Shown: piece after piece, positions 34,110 through 45,743 of the stretch | Numbering within the stretch: the stretch's first letter is position 1 | How the letters are laid out: each line of letters starts with the position of its first letter | From: Lytechinus pictus | Taxonomy: Eukaryota; Echinodermata; Echinoidea; Temnopleuroida; Toxopneustidae | Direction: 5' to 3' | Assembly (NCBI RefSeq): GCF_037042905.1 | Contig: NC_087247.1 | Location: 37,651,420-37,715,419, forward strand | Length of the DNA: 64,000 bases | Program-made: the position numbers and the translations under genes | The notes under the pieces: model-generated | Database searches by the model: none | Seen by the model: the letters and a program-made list of their open reading frames with translations, nothing else | Told to the model about the DNA's origin: nothing

Positions 34110-35200
34110 AGAAAAGTCACTCGGAGTGTGACGTCACCGGGGGGAATTTAGTATAAGAGGTGCCTGAATGTCATACAGAAATGCTATGCAGAGAGAGAAA
34201 GATATTTTACAATTTTTTTTCAAAGCAACTCAAATCAAACAAATAGGACTGATATGTACAAATCTTTACTTTCCCTGTATAAAAAACAGTATGAATAACC
34301 ACCATGAACTCTTCAATCATGATGTAAGATAGCAAACAGTGAGTTATTGAATGATATTTTCACTATTTCTCATTTATTTTATCACGATGTTCAATCAAGT
34401 GAGTAGCTGGAAAGTAATTCCGGCGGCTAGCTCAGCGCGCGCTGAACGCATAATACTAGTACACACAACACCCAGGCATTGAGTGTACTGTTATGGTCTG
34501 GTATGTCGACTTAGTTCATGGCCGTGCAGCGATCCCCTGGCGTTTTTCTTCTTTTCTTTTGTCTTTGACTCCACTTTTATATCCTCTGGATCATTTCCAC
34601 TCATAGCTCATTCCACAGAACAATCTTGAACCAAACGTATAGTATTCTTTCTCGGCCTTCTGAGTTGTTTTCTATATTTAATTACGCTAGGGGTCACCGT
34701 CACACATACAAACGGAAGTGAGTTGAAGACAGAAAGATATATAGTAATTAGTATACATCTCTATGGTTGAAGACAACAAGAACGGTACGGTAGCTCGACA
34801 GCTAGCTGCGCCGGAGCGGGCGGCCGGTCGGCACAAAGCAATTCCGCAACCAACTGTGTTTTTTTTGCAAGAGCCGCGTCACACGCGGATAAATATGTCA
34901 TAATAACACGTCTGCTACGTTATCGACTGGTGAGAAGATCTCGATCAAATTTCATATTATTCACCTTGAAATTATTCCTTTAGGGTCTATGGTATCATTC
35001 TGAGGGAATTCACATATTTGGAATAATAGTACGGCCACAAATATTTTAATCATTTCCTCTTTGCAAGTTCTATGGCTCGCAGATACAACTTCAACTGCAT
35101 GTTATTCCATATGAAGGAGTACGTGCATAGTACACAAAACGGCACTGCCTTGTTCACTACACCGGGACTGAATACCCCCCGGTGACGTCACACTCAAAGA
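34110..35200. mobile_element. Large foldback carrying TGACGTCA at both ends
   Basis: GAGTGTGACGTCACCGGGGG near 34134 pairs with CCCCCGGTGACGTCACACTC near 35176-35196. The interior (about 1 kb) has no long open frame and includes GC-rich patches (TCAGCGCGCGCTGA at 34431-34444; GCGCCGGAGCGGGCGGCCGG at 34808). Outer edges are not certain and no target duplication was confirmed. Confidence 0.6.
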
Positions 35201-35688
35201 ACACCCTTCTCGGTAGGCATTGCAGGAGCGAACTCAGGGAAAATGGGTAGGGATAAATCGTTCAAATTCACTATTTTGAAAAAAGAAAATGGGGGGTCGA
35301 ATCACCTATTAGTGTTTGGGGGGTTGTAAGGTTGCTATTAATGTAAATATCTCAATATTTGGAATCGTCTTCTTAATTCAACTTTAAAAACAAAGATAAC
35401 GATACCTGTAAAACTGGAGAACTATTTCCAAAGCTCTGTCTTGAAGGATCTCTTTCTGAATTCAGGTCTTAAGCATTATATCCAGTTTCATCAAAGTAAT
35501 TAGATAAAAATTACTCATCATTACAAATTGCATTATATTTAGTGAAAAGCATTACAATATGTGTATAAATACCAAATTCTGTATATAGGCCTATACATCA
35601 TACATGTACATGAAAATTGAATGATAATATATAAACCTGGATTGGTGATGTATTCCAAATGATTCATGATGTAGTATCATTGTATATA

Positions 35689-36559
35689 CAGAGGCGTCGA
35701 TCCTGGGGGGGGGGGGGCAGGGGGGGCGATCGCCCATCCAATGAAAATATTGGGGGGGGGGCAAACATATTGTTTTGCCCCCCCCCCCCCAATGATTCCG
35801 CATGTGCAAAAATAAAATAAGATGGTAATGTTACACAGAAATCAGCAAGCGAGATTGAGCTACACAACTCGTCTTTATTTAATATCATGCTCAAATTGTC
35901 CACTTTTCAGATTGGAATATAAAAATTTTCAGCTCGCGCTTCGCGCCCGCATCATTTCTGTTTTAAAAAGTAAAACCCCATACTTTTCATGATTAAATAG
36001 GTGACTAGAATGTCCCGTTTTCAGTTCTAAACCTTAAAAGAACTCCTGTTTCGATTTGCAATAATCTTTTGTTGGATATAATCTTGTTCTTTATTAAAAA
36101 CGTCCATTAAACTCATTTTTTTTCAGATCGAAATATAAAAATTTTAAGCTCGCGCTTAGCACTTGCATCTATTGTTTTTTTAGATACCCATCTTAATCAT
36201 TAGTAACAAAAATGCTTAGAATATCAAGCTTTCTGGTCAGAATATAAATAAATTTCAGCTCGCCCTCGGCACTCGCATTATCTGTGTAGTGAGATATGTA
36301 TCATCCTCATGAGTTACTACAAACAGTCCTAAACAGGCACCTTTTTCCTGTTTTCAGGTCAGTATACTAAAAAATTTCAGCTCGCGCTCGCATTAATTTG
36401 TTGGTGAGATATGTGTCTCTCTCTCATGAGTCATATAAATAAATATATATATATATGCATATGTGTGTGTGTGAGTTTGTTTGTTTTGTGTGATCTTTGG
36501 AAAGTTGAATCATGATTTTGCCCCCCCCCCCCAATCTGAAAAAAGGGTCGACGCCCCTG
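35689..36559. mobile_element. G-rich hAT-like element with 8-bp target duplication
   Basis: Starts CAGAGGCGTCGATCC followed by a G run, and ends GGGTCGACGCCCCTG. Flanked by TGTATATA at 35681-35688 and 36560-36567. The interior has four or so tandem-like blocks around TTTCAGCTCGCGCT(T/C) spaced about 110-130 bp. No transposase. A related element in reverse orientation, much interrupted, is at 45501-48202. Confidence 0.88.
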
Positions 36560-37068
36560 TGTATATATATATAGTAAAAATAGTTTCTTTCTTTAATAAG
36601 TTTTTCAATCTCTCTCTATATATGTTTTTGAAAGATTATATGTTAAAATTGATGTATATTTTCTGTTATAATGAGATATGTTTAAGTGGACTTCAGGGAA
36701 TGCTGTCGTGAAAACACTTTCTTTTTCCTTAACATTTCATGAAAACTATGAAAAATGTGCAAATGTGAGATGTGCACTAAATACTTTTATTACACTTGTA
36801 AAAAAAAATAATTGCCCCATTGAGCAGCTCGGTCCGTTTACTCTATCGTTCGAGTCTTGCCCCCCCCCCCCCGGAAATATTATCTGCGTGTGGTCATGCA
36901 AAATGGCATGACTAGAAATCCTACATTTTGAAAAGAGCATTTGACAGGGTAAGACTTTACCCCTTTTTTCAACATTTTCTTTTATGGCGCCGATGAAGTG
37001 CAAAACTATGTGCGCCGCTCGGCAGTGCGCCCCCCCTTTCGCCAAAAGCTGGATCCGCCTATGCTTCC

Positions 37069-37597
37069 TACCTCGAGCGATGTTCGTGCAGGCTCCACTC
37101 CACTTCACTACCGCTACACTACGCTCCACCTACCCGAACATCGAGCCTGTGAACCAATTCAGATATACCAAGTCACAAAATTTCAAAATCACACCGATTT
37201 CAAAACGTGTATCGAGTGGACCTTCCTAATATAATTAATAGCAACACTGATGTGTGTTGCTCCCCTCTACGTTTGTTGCATACAATGTTTTGAAATTGGC
37301 CATGAATAATACGTGAGGAATTTGATAATGGCCCAAAATCACAAATTTTGAGGATAACCGGAGGATGGAAACCGAGTGAAATACGGGTGTAATGTAAGAT
37401 ATTAAGTCATTCATCTTTTTCGTTAGGCCTATATATTTTTTAAATAAATTTTACGATTATCAATATCATGATTGCCATCCCACCTTTGTGACTCGGTATA
37501 TCCGAATTGGTTCACGGGCTCGATGTTCGGGTAGGTGGAGCGTAGTGTAGCGGTAGTGAAGTGGAGCCTGCACGAGCATCGCTCGAGCCTCGAGGTA
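37069..37597. mobile_element. Foldback element, family T, copy 3
   Basis: Begins TACCTCGAGCGATGTTCGTG and ends in GCTCGAGCCTCGAGGTA. Both arms hold the TACACTACGCTCCACC block in opposite directions. The 9 bases on each side do not match, so the flanks have been rearranged, or the extra CTCGAGC near the right end marks a changed junction. The interior is about 370 bp of AT-rich sequence. Confidence 0.78.
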
Positions 37598-39189
37598 CCC
37601 AATTTCTAGACAATTGTGAATGACGTTAGAGTTTAGAGGCAAAAGAGCTGAAATATGATATCTCTACTGTTAGTGATTTATGTACCAATTGGCTATCCAT
37701 ACTCAAACCACAACTTTAAACCTGGGTTTAAGTTAAACCCGACTTCAGAATACGGGCCCCAGTCTACCTGAAGCTCCTCCATCCAGCTACCGTACCGGTA
37801 CCGGTAAACGCCCTGTGCGCCCCCCGAGCTGAGGCGTCTGAAACACTTCGGTCTCCGATGCAATCTTGCCGGCTTGGCTCCACAATGCAAACTACCATAA
37901 GACATAACGTTATAACTTTAATAAAATTTAGACTCTACTTACCTATTTTGAGTTGTTTTACATGTAATGTAGCACATGTCCGAGTTTCGCTTTGACAGTC
38001 AAGTTGTCGACACTGCTTCGTTGGTAGGAAAAACCATGGATCATTTGGAGGAGATGTAGTATACCTACAACGGAATATAGTCGAATTAAAGTTTTCGGCG
38101 CGCCATCGCCTTGCGCTGATGTCGACTAGAGATGTCGCTTTACTCAACTGTACTGTGGTATGGTGCCATACCATACCGTATATAATTTTCTTCTGCAATT
38201 TTTCACCTATACCGAGGCTATATCATAATTGACATAAAACTACCCGAAATATTAACAGGAAATGCTAAGTAGACCTATCACGTCTGATACAAATTCACCG
38301 GTAATTAAAAAGGACACGAGTATAATAAAAACAAATGAAATCGTTTCTAATAACGGAAGAAATCAGATATTTTTTTATGAAGAGGGGATGAAAACCATAA
38401 AACTTTTCCTACTGAAAAAAATGCTTTTGAAAACATTCCAACTTATTACAGACGAAAAAAGGGATGATTATCTCAGGTGTAGGCCTATGAGACGAAGTAG
38501 AGATGAAATATCAGTCATCCACATTATATTTTCAGACACTCCTATAGTGTTGGTGTGATCAGTGCCCGGATGAGTGATATCTCCTTGGTGTGATTGTGTA
38601 TGGATGAGATACATGTAAACTCCTCCTTAATTTTGATTAGATTACACTTTATTTTGCTAAAGTGTCTTGTAAAACCTACAGGGTCCCATAAATGAAACTG
38701 AATTGAAAAAGATTTCAAATTTAATTTATTTTTCGGCATTTTTTTAATGGCCCAGCTGTATAGGGCTAAGTGTCCTTTCAGGGCCGATAAAAAAGATATA
38801 TCAAATAATACATAAATAAAAGAGAATCATTTTAGGGATGAAAATGCGCAGATTTTTTTAAAAGTGTCATTTCACATATAGGACACATCATTATTTTGAA
38901 ATAAAAGGCATTTTTTCCGACGTGACTTTTTTCGGTCGGGGTGCCCCTTTCTCCGGTGCTGACGCCCTAGAGACAGAACCCCACTCCATTACTCCACATA
39001 AGATGGGGGGGGGGGATTTTGATGTAATAATGCAAAAAAATCCTCCCCCAAAACAATTTTTTCTCTAAGCATCCACAACATAAAATTTTAGGACAAAGCT
39101 AAAGTAATAAACTGGAATACGCTTTCGCTTTCAAAATTATGCAAACAATTATAGATTTTGAATTCCCTCTGATCCCCTACCAATATTGC

Positions 39190-39340
39190 GGTTTAGTCTG
39201 ACCCGTTGGTCAATACCCATCGGTCTATATCTGTCTATGGTCTAACGACCACTTTCTCTGATGGCAAGTTGGTGTAATATGCTACAATATGTCCAATTTG
39301 ACTAAGATCAATTTTGTCTAACATGCAGTTGGTATGATAA
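39190..39340. repeat. GTCTAAT-type degenerate repeat, second locus
   Basis: Units such as CGTTGGTCAATACCCATCGG, GGTCTAACGACCACTTT and TTTGTCTAACATGCAGTTGG resemble the left half of the array at 760-1085. Only one orientation is present here. Confidence 0.6.
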
Positions 39341-41578
39341 CAAATTTCTAAACCTTCTTAAGTGATTGTCATCAGTGGGGCAATGAATACAAAAAATGAA
39401 GGACCATGCAGAACCTATAGCGTTATGATGCAACATTTTTTTAAAAGCAACATTAAAAAGGACATAATTTAAAAAAAAAAAATTTGTAACACTTAAGATC
39501 CAAAATATTTTTGTGACTGAGGACAAAATATGCAGCCCCATGGGTTCCTTCATTGCTGTCAAAGTTTAAGTTTGCACAAATCAAAGTAACACTTCATAAA
39601 ACACCATGCATGAAAGAAAAAAAAAAGAAACATCTCCTGAAAATATTTATTGCTACGACCTAAAATGGTATCAAATTATTTAATTGGAAGAAGACATTAC
39701 AAGTTTTAAGACGGGGTATTCATTAATATATTAGAAAAAGAATTGTTATTTTTCCCCATTGGTATTATCATCTACATTGTCTTATTCATAGGCCTACCAA
39801 ATACATGAAATAGAATGCTACAACCCTGACAACTTACAGAATACGCAGAAACTCAGGCACCCCTTCCACAAAATATTAAGTTTTTAATAAATTCCATTGT
39901 GAACACCTGCACAAATTATCTTTATACACTATTGCACCTATGTTTTCGAACCCTGTACATCTACAGTATGTATTCAATATAAACTTTACAATAATTATGC
40001 ATAAAATGCAATAAGGTGACCTTTTAAGAAAACGACAATAACAATGATATTGTGTATTATTTTTTCTGTCACATGATATCAAATGTCAAGAAATCTGCGA
40101 TGAAAACATAAACATAACAAAGACAAAGTATGAGAGAGAGCAACTAAACTAATCAATTTTCCAACAAAAATGGTAAATGTTAGGCAGTCATGCTAAGCCT
40201 ATGAAAAATGTTTAATAATTAGTTTAATAAGAAGAAGCAAACGGAATGAGAGATATTAAAAAAAAACCTGCTGGCTTAACATAATTATTATCATGATATT
40301 CAGGAGATAATAGTTAACACCTTTAATGCTTTTATAGGTAAATAAATTATAAAGCGGTGAGCAATTTCTTGAAAATACGTTTAACATGAATTGAATTATA
40401 GAAATCAATAACGGCCATAATAATTTCAGTGCACTTTTACTTCAACAAATATTTAGTTTGAAATATACAGTATTAGAGGTTGAAGCATTGGTGCATTGGT
40501 GATACCAATGCTTCAAAATCTCCCAACAAATTAACATTACCAACAAAATACTGTCATATCCATTTTCGATTTTCAGAATTTGTTTTAAGAATCAAAATAA
40601 TTTTCTTTGCGATGCAGAAAGCATATTTTTAGGCGTCTGCTATTATTTTTTGGAAAATTTTAGCCTGAAATTCCGAATCGAATTTATTCGATTCGGCGTA
40701 AAACATCCAATATGAGATATGTATTTGGGTATAGCCCAAAAAAGACTAATGAAATGCACAACTTGGGTGGGTGTAGTTATCATTAAAGCATAAAAGCAAC
40801 AAATAAAAAAAAACTTTCTAATTAACATTTTTCATCTGTGAATGTAGTATTAATTATTTGTACAATATGCAATGTACTCAAGGTTTGATATAATAGAAAA
40901 CCTTTATTTAATGGAAATCAATATCACTAAATTATTACATATGAATTATTTTGACTCAAATACATACGATTTCTGTAAATACTTCAAATTCGTCTGGAGT
41001 GATGTAAAGGGAATATCACCTCATTTTCAAACACTCCCAAAACAAATCAGTCTAAATGACTAGTCAATCGGGTCAGCTGGGTGCAACTGTTATTCTAGTC
41101 ATATTTGACTATTTTCTAGTCGTATTTTACTAGAACAGAGTTATTTCTGACTAAAATATACGTCAGAAACGTGTCTTGACATATCAGTTACACCAAACTG
41201 ACTACGGATCAAGTCAGTTTGACTGATTGTGTTTTAAGAGCAAACAACCACTGCTCTTTTGATACATCGAAGAAAATAACATCCCAGTATGATTTCTTTG
41301 TTAAAGCACAAAGTGTAATCAATGAACCACAAATTAACAGTTTTACCTATCAAACTTATGGCAGTAATAATCGATAATGATTACATTCTTTTACAACCTT
41401 TACAAAAAAATAATGATTTTATGTTTGTCCTTTTTTTCTCGATTCCTTACCTACTAGTTCCTATCATTACTAAAAATCTTTCCACTTGGGTTGGTTTCAA
41501 CTTCAATGTAATGGGAAACAATGTTCTGGTCGTTGATGTTAATTCAGCAAAGGAAAATAGAAAACCACTCACTTATAC

Positions 41579-41674
41579 AGTGCTTGTATAGTGACTGTAC
41601 TACGAGCGCTGATTTTCTAGTTCAAATTTGAACTAGAATATCAGCACTCGTAGTGCAGTCACTATACAAGCACT
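41579..41674. mobile_element. Hairpin element centred on TTCAAATTTGAA, copy 1
   Basis: AGTGCTTGTATAGTGACTG and its inverse flank a TTCAAATTTGAA centre at 41621-41632. To the right, ATTAGCACTTC and a T run before ACAGTG suggest that a longer outer arm survives on that side only. A complete relative is at 48361-48527. Confidence 0.8.
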
Positions 41675-41764
41675 TGAAGTGCTTAATTAGCACTTCATTT
41701 TTTTTTACAGTGCATAAACCTATATAAGTAGAAACATAGTGCATATCATATCATCTTATCATAT

Positions 41765-44252
41765 CTTATCATAATTATGTAGATGGTTTGTTCCGTGATA
41801 CTCAAGATAATCGAAAGCGATTTTTTGCATTTGTACGGGATCAGAGAAAAGGTTCATGTCCTCATACAATTGATAATAATGGTAGAGTAGAGTATAAACC
41901 TGAAGTGATATCTGAATTGTTTGGTCAATACTTTGCATCTGTACACAGTGCTGCTGGTGAACTCCCAGTTGAACCTACAGAGTGTGAATATGCAATTCCC
42001 CCTTTAAAGACAGTTTCTATACAGGAATGTACTATTAGAGAACTGATCACACAACTACCTAACAACAAGTCCCCTGGACCTGATTGTATAACACCACGAC
42101 TTCTAAAATCTTGCAAAGATGTAATTTCTCCTATTTTGCTCCAAATATTTAATTTAACGCTTGTAAATGGTAAACTTCCTGTCGCCTGGAAACAAGCTAA
42201 TGTTACGCCTGTTCACAAGAGTGGCGATAAATCAAACTTGAAAAACTACAGACCTATAGCACTAACATCTATAGTTTGTAAACTGATGGAATCCATTATG
42301 GCGAAATCTATTAGAGCCCATTTGGATGACTACTGTCTGGTGAATCCCCAGCAGCATGGGTTTATGAAAGGTCGTTCATGTGTAACACAATTGATGAATG
42401 TAATTAATGCCTGGTTGAATATTCTTGACAAACCCTGTCCTCCAAAAATTGATGCAGTTTTCTTAGACTTTGCCAAGGCGTTCGATGTTATGCCTCACGA
42501 TGTACTTTTGATGAAATTAGCTACACAGTTTAATATAAGTGGTAATATCTGGAAATGGCTTAAGTCTTTCTTACAAGACCGTCAACAGCGAGTTGTTTAC
42601 AAAGGCTGTTACTCAAGTTGGTACTCGGTTACTTCTGGAATACCACAGGGTAGCGTAATCGGCCCGCTCCTGTTTGATTTACTCATTAATGATATTTTTT
42701 CTAGAGTCATGACTGGCACTGGTCAGATGTTATTTGCTGACGACTCACTGGTTTTCCGTGCTATCCATACCCAAGAGGATGAAAATTTATTGCAGTCTGA
42801 CCTGACGGCAATCAGTGACTGGTGTAAGAAAAATGATATGATACTTAATATTTCCAAATGTAAGGTTATGCGAATAACCCAAGGTAGAAATCCTGGGCAG
42901 CCTCATTACCATATCAACAACTTGGCTCTCGAGGTTGTCTCAGAGTTCAAATACCTTGGTGTTATTTTAAACAGCAGAATGACTTGGTCAAATCATGTTG
43001 ATTATGTGGTATCAAGGGCAAACCGCATGTTAGGCTTCATTATCAGTGTAGCAAAACATCTATCCAGTGACACTTTAATGTGTTTGTACAAAAGCCTTGT
43101 TCTCCCACTCATTGAATATGGGCAACCAGCCTGGTTTTTACATAGTAAGGGACATATTGATAAAATTGAAAAAATACAAAGGCGAGCAACGCGCATTATT
43201 CTCAAGCAGAGAAGACAGGAAATGGAGTATCCCATACGCCTTCAAAATTTGAAGTGGTACACCCTCAATTCTAGACGGAATTATCTTTTGATGAGTTTTA
43301 TTGTTAAAGTACTATTTTGCCTCATTAAATGTGAAGCTGTTGAATATAATATCCATGTTAATCCAAGACATTTTGAAGTGATTCAATTCAAACATCTAAA
43401 AGCTCGCACCCAAAGATTGCATGGTTCTGCTATTCATACATTTCCTCGTGTGTGGGATTCACTACCTTCTACCTTAAAGGTAGATATTGTACTACTGTCC
43501 TTTCACACCTGGCTTAATAAATTAAAACAACATGTATTATCAACCGGTTGAATGTAAACTCATTTTATTTTCAACGAATTTAAATTTTAACTCTGACAGC
43601 TTTCCAGATTTTTGTAAGCTTTGTTGTGCAGTGTACATGAGACTCTAACGTGTTTTTTTTTCTGAATTAATTGTTCCAAATTCCTTACATTGATCATAAT
43701 TATTCTCAGTTTACATCAATGAATTTGTAAAACTTGCTTTTGGTCATATATTGCGGGGGGACCAGTAATCTCTTGTCTCAATCATAATGTTGGCATTTCA
43801 GCCTACATGTATAGGGTCTAATCAAACTTAATTTATATGCCAATCATTTTGTATACATGCATGCTAAATCATTTATTGCACAGCGCCCTCTTCATTCAAA
43901 TTGTGTCAATCTGGGCACGTGCTCACATCTAATTATTATTTGAAATAATTTTTTTTTTCTCGTGAGCTCTACTTCTACCCAGGTTGACACTTCTTCTTTT
44001 TAATTCTTGATTTAATTCTAATTTAATTTGTTGTCATCTTCAACAACTATATAGTTGTATTTTACTATTTTGTAGTACATGTATGCATGTTATTTTTGTA
44101 AAGTCACATGGATTGGAAAGGAAGACCTTCGGGTTATAGTTATTTAGTTAATCTTTTTCCTTTCCCGGCATCCATGTGACTCTCCTATTCCTATTGTTTG
44201 TATATGTTGTTTATGTATTGATTATGCCGAATAAAATAATAATAATAATAAC
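41765..44252 (+). mobile_element. 5'-truncated non-LTR retrotransposon insertion
   Basis: The unit covers the RT frame, about 680 bases of 3' untranslated sequence and an AATAATAATAATAATAA-like tail. The left edge is approximate, placed after the TATCATATC-rich flank at about 41740-41765. No target duplication could be confirmed. Confidence 0.7.
41788..43551 (+). CDS. Non-LTR (LINE-type) retrotransposon reverse transcriptase, 5'-truncated
   Basis: The frame of 587 codons is free of stops. Reverse-transcriptase blocks appear in order: NYRPIALTSIVCKLME (about 153-168), HGFMKGRSC (190-198), FLDFAKAFD (225-233, first catalytic aspartate), SGIPQGSVIGPLLF (283-296) and FADD (316-319, catalytic pair). 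The thumb and carboxy-terminal part follow with LPLIEYGQPAW and WDSLP. The apurinic-type endonuclease that precedes the RT in CR1/Jockey-type elements is absent. The frame opens without a clear ATG, so this is a dead-on-arrival 5'-truncated copy, though a young one. The 3' end carries an AAT microsatellite tail (about 44228-44251). The block wording fits the CR1/L2/Jockey assemblage, but the clade is not settled. Confidence 0.92.
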   Translation: MFRDTQDNRKRFFAFVRDQRKGSCPHTIDNNGRVEYKPEVISELFGQYFASVHSAAGELPVEPTECEYAIPPLKTVSIQECTIRELITQLPNNKSPGPDCITPRLLKSCKDVISPILLQIFNLTLVNGKLPVAWKQANVTPVHKSGDKSNLKNYRPIALTSIVCKLMESIMAKSIRAHLDDYCLVNPQQHGFMKGRSCVTQLMNVINAWLNILDKPCPPKIDAVFLDFAKAFDVMPHDVLLMKLATQFNISGNIWKWLKSFLQDRQQRVVYKGCYSSWYSVTSGIPQGSVIGPLLFDLLINDIFSRVMTGTGQMLFADDSLVFRAIHTQEDENLLQSDLTAISDWCKKNDMILNISKCKVMRITQGRNPGQPHYHINNLALEVVSEFKYLGVILNSRMTWSNHVDYVVSRANRMLGFIISVAKHLSSDTLMCLYKSLVLPLIEYGQPAWFLHSKGHIDKIEKIQRRATRIILKQRRQEMEYPIRLQNLKWYTLNSRRNYLLMSFIVKVLFCLIKCEAVEYNIHVNPRHFEVIQFKHLKARTQRLHGSAIHTFPRVWDSLPSTLKVDIVLLSFHTWLNKLKQHVLSTG

Positions 44253-45593
44253 ATAGCTAGCTGACGATATATGTATAAGTAATTATGAACAATACGAATG
44301 TTATGATCTAGCTTTCCTGAAATCTAAACATGCGTTTCAATCTATGTGAAGAGATTGCTTCCGATTAACACTATTTTTTCAAACCGAAAAACACAGTTAA
44401 TGGTTAATCCATATGAATGATAAAATCTCATTCTGCACCAAAAATATCCCAAAGTACGATGACAACTTTAGCTACGGTCATGGTAAGATAATATTTAGAA
44501 TTCCATTGTAATGTTTGCAAGGAACCTTTACGGGTAGGCCTAAAGCCTTCATAAAGAGTTGTTACTAAAAAGTAAAGTTCATCATAAATTATGAAGGTAG
44601 CTTATACAAAGGAGCACAAATGGGTAAAACATGATAGAAAGTTTAGCAGGAACCTTTTCAGCAATAACATATAGTTCTGTGACTTTGTGACGTCAGATAC
44701 GATCAGCCATTGAATAAAAATTCCATAAATACCATCATTTTTCATTAGTACAGAAAATTTAACACCAGTGATTTTTTTCAATAAATAATCAAAAATGTTT
44801 CAAACACATACTTCTAAGGAAAAAAATAAGAAGACACCATATAGTTGCAATTCTTTTAGGGGCCTGTATGGAATGTACAGGGGGCGCACGCATGTGACGT
44901 CGCAAAATGATTTACAACTCTGTTACTCTATCCGAATTTTCAACGACCTTTTACTATTACGTTTCTTTTATTTTATTCTTTTATCGAAACCAGTCTGACT
45001 TCATGACATATTACCTTTTCAATACAACATTCAAATGTACTAGGAGCCAACACTCTCCAATGAATGCCTACTCAATACTTCACTCAGTCTTGAGTTGTCC
45101 AGTGGTACTTTTAAAAAACCCAACGTGTCCATGATAATTCCGCAAGATAGGATTTGATCCTACTTTCTTAAACATTTTACCCCTCTTTTGCACAGCAGGG
45201 TACAAATTGGTATTAATAAACATTCCATATTTTTTGCATTTCAAGTGCACTTTGACGAGGTCAAATACAAAAAATTGCAACCAAGACCAGAAAAAACCAA
45301 AACTTTTTAAAAATAAGTTTTCATATACGAGTTTTAATGAGAACCCTATTTTCTTATCAATGTCATGTACAATGTCTTGAATACATCCCTATGTTTACAA
45401 CATCGGATACATTTCATAATCCCTTTTTACGTGAAATTTTGAACAATGGTGGTTACATCTTTGATTATGAAGTGATCTGTGTTACCTATTGCAGTCTTGA
45501 CAGGGCCGTCGATCCATTTTCAGATTGGGGGCAAAATCGTGAGTTATAAATCAACAATAATACAAAGGCGCCCGATCGCAAAAATCAAACTCA

Positions 45594-45743
<150 letters not shown>

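Larger units (their letters stand above)
27453..41787. other. Gene-free, transposon-rich interval
   Basis: No host coding exon is supported between the DCLRE1B start and the reverse transcriptase. The interval holds DNA elements at 28249, 29040, 31607, 32097, 34110, 35689 and 37069, the GGCGCC satellite at 32821 and a GTCTAAT array at 39190. The stretches 33420-34080 and 39345-41570 are AT-rich with no recognised signal. The Apollo promoter and any 5' exon should lie near 27.5-28 kb but show no clear motif. Confidence 0.65.

Noticed and set aside
37040..37062. GGATCCGCC terminus to the left of family T copy 3
   Set aside because: Resembles a reversed element end, but its partner could not be placed.
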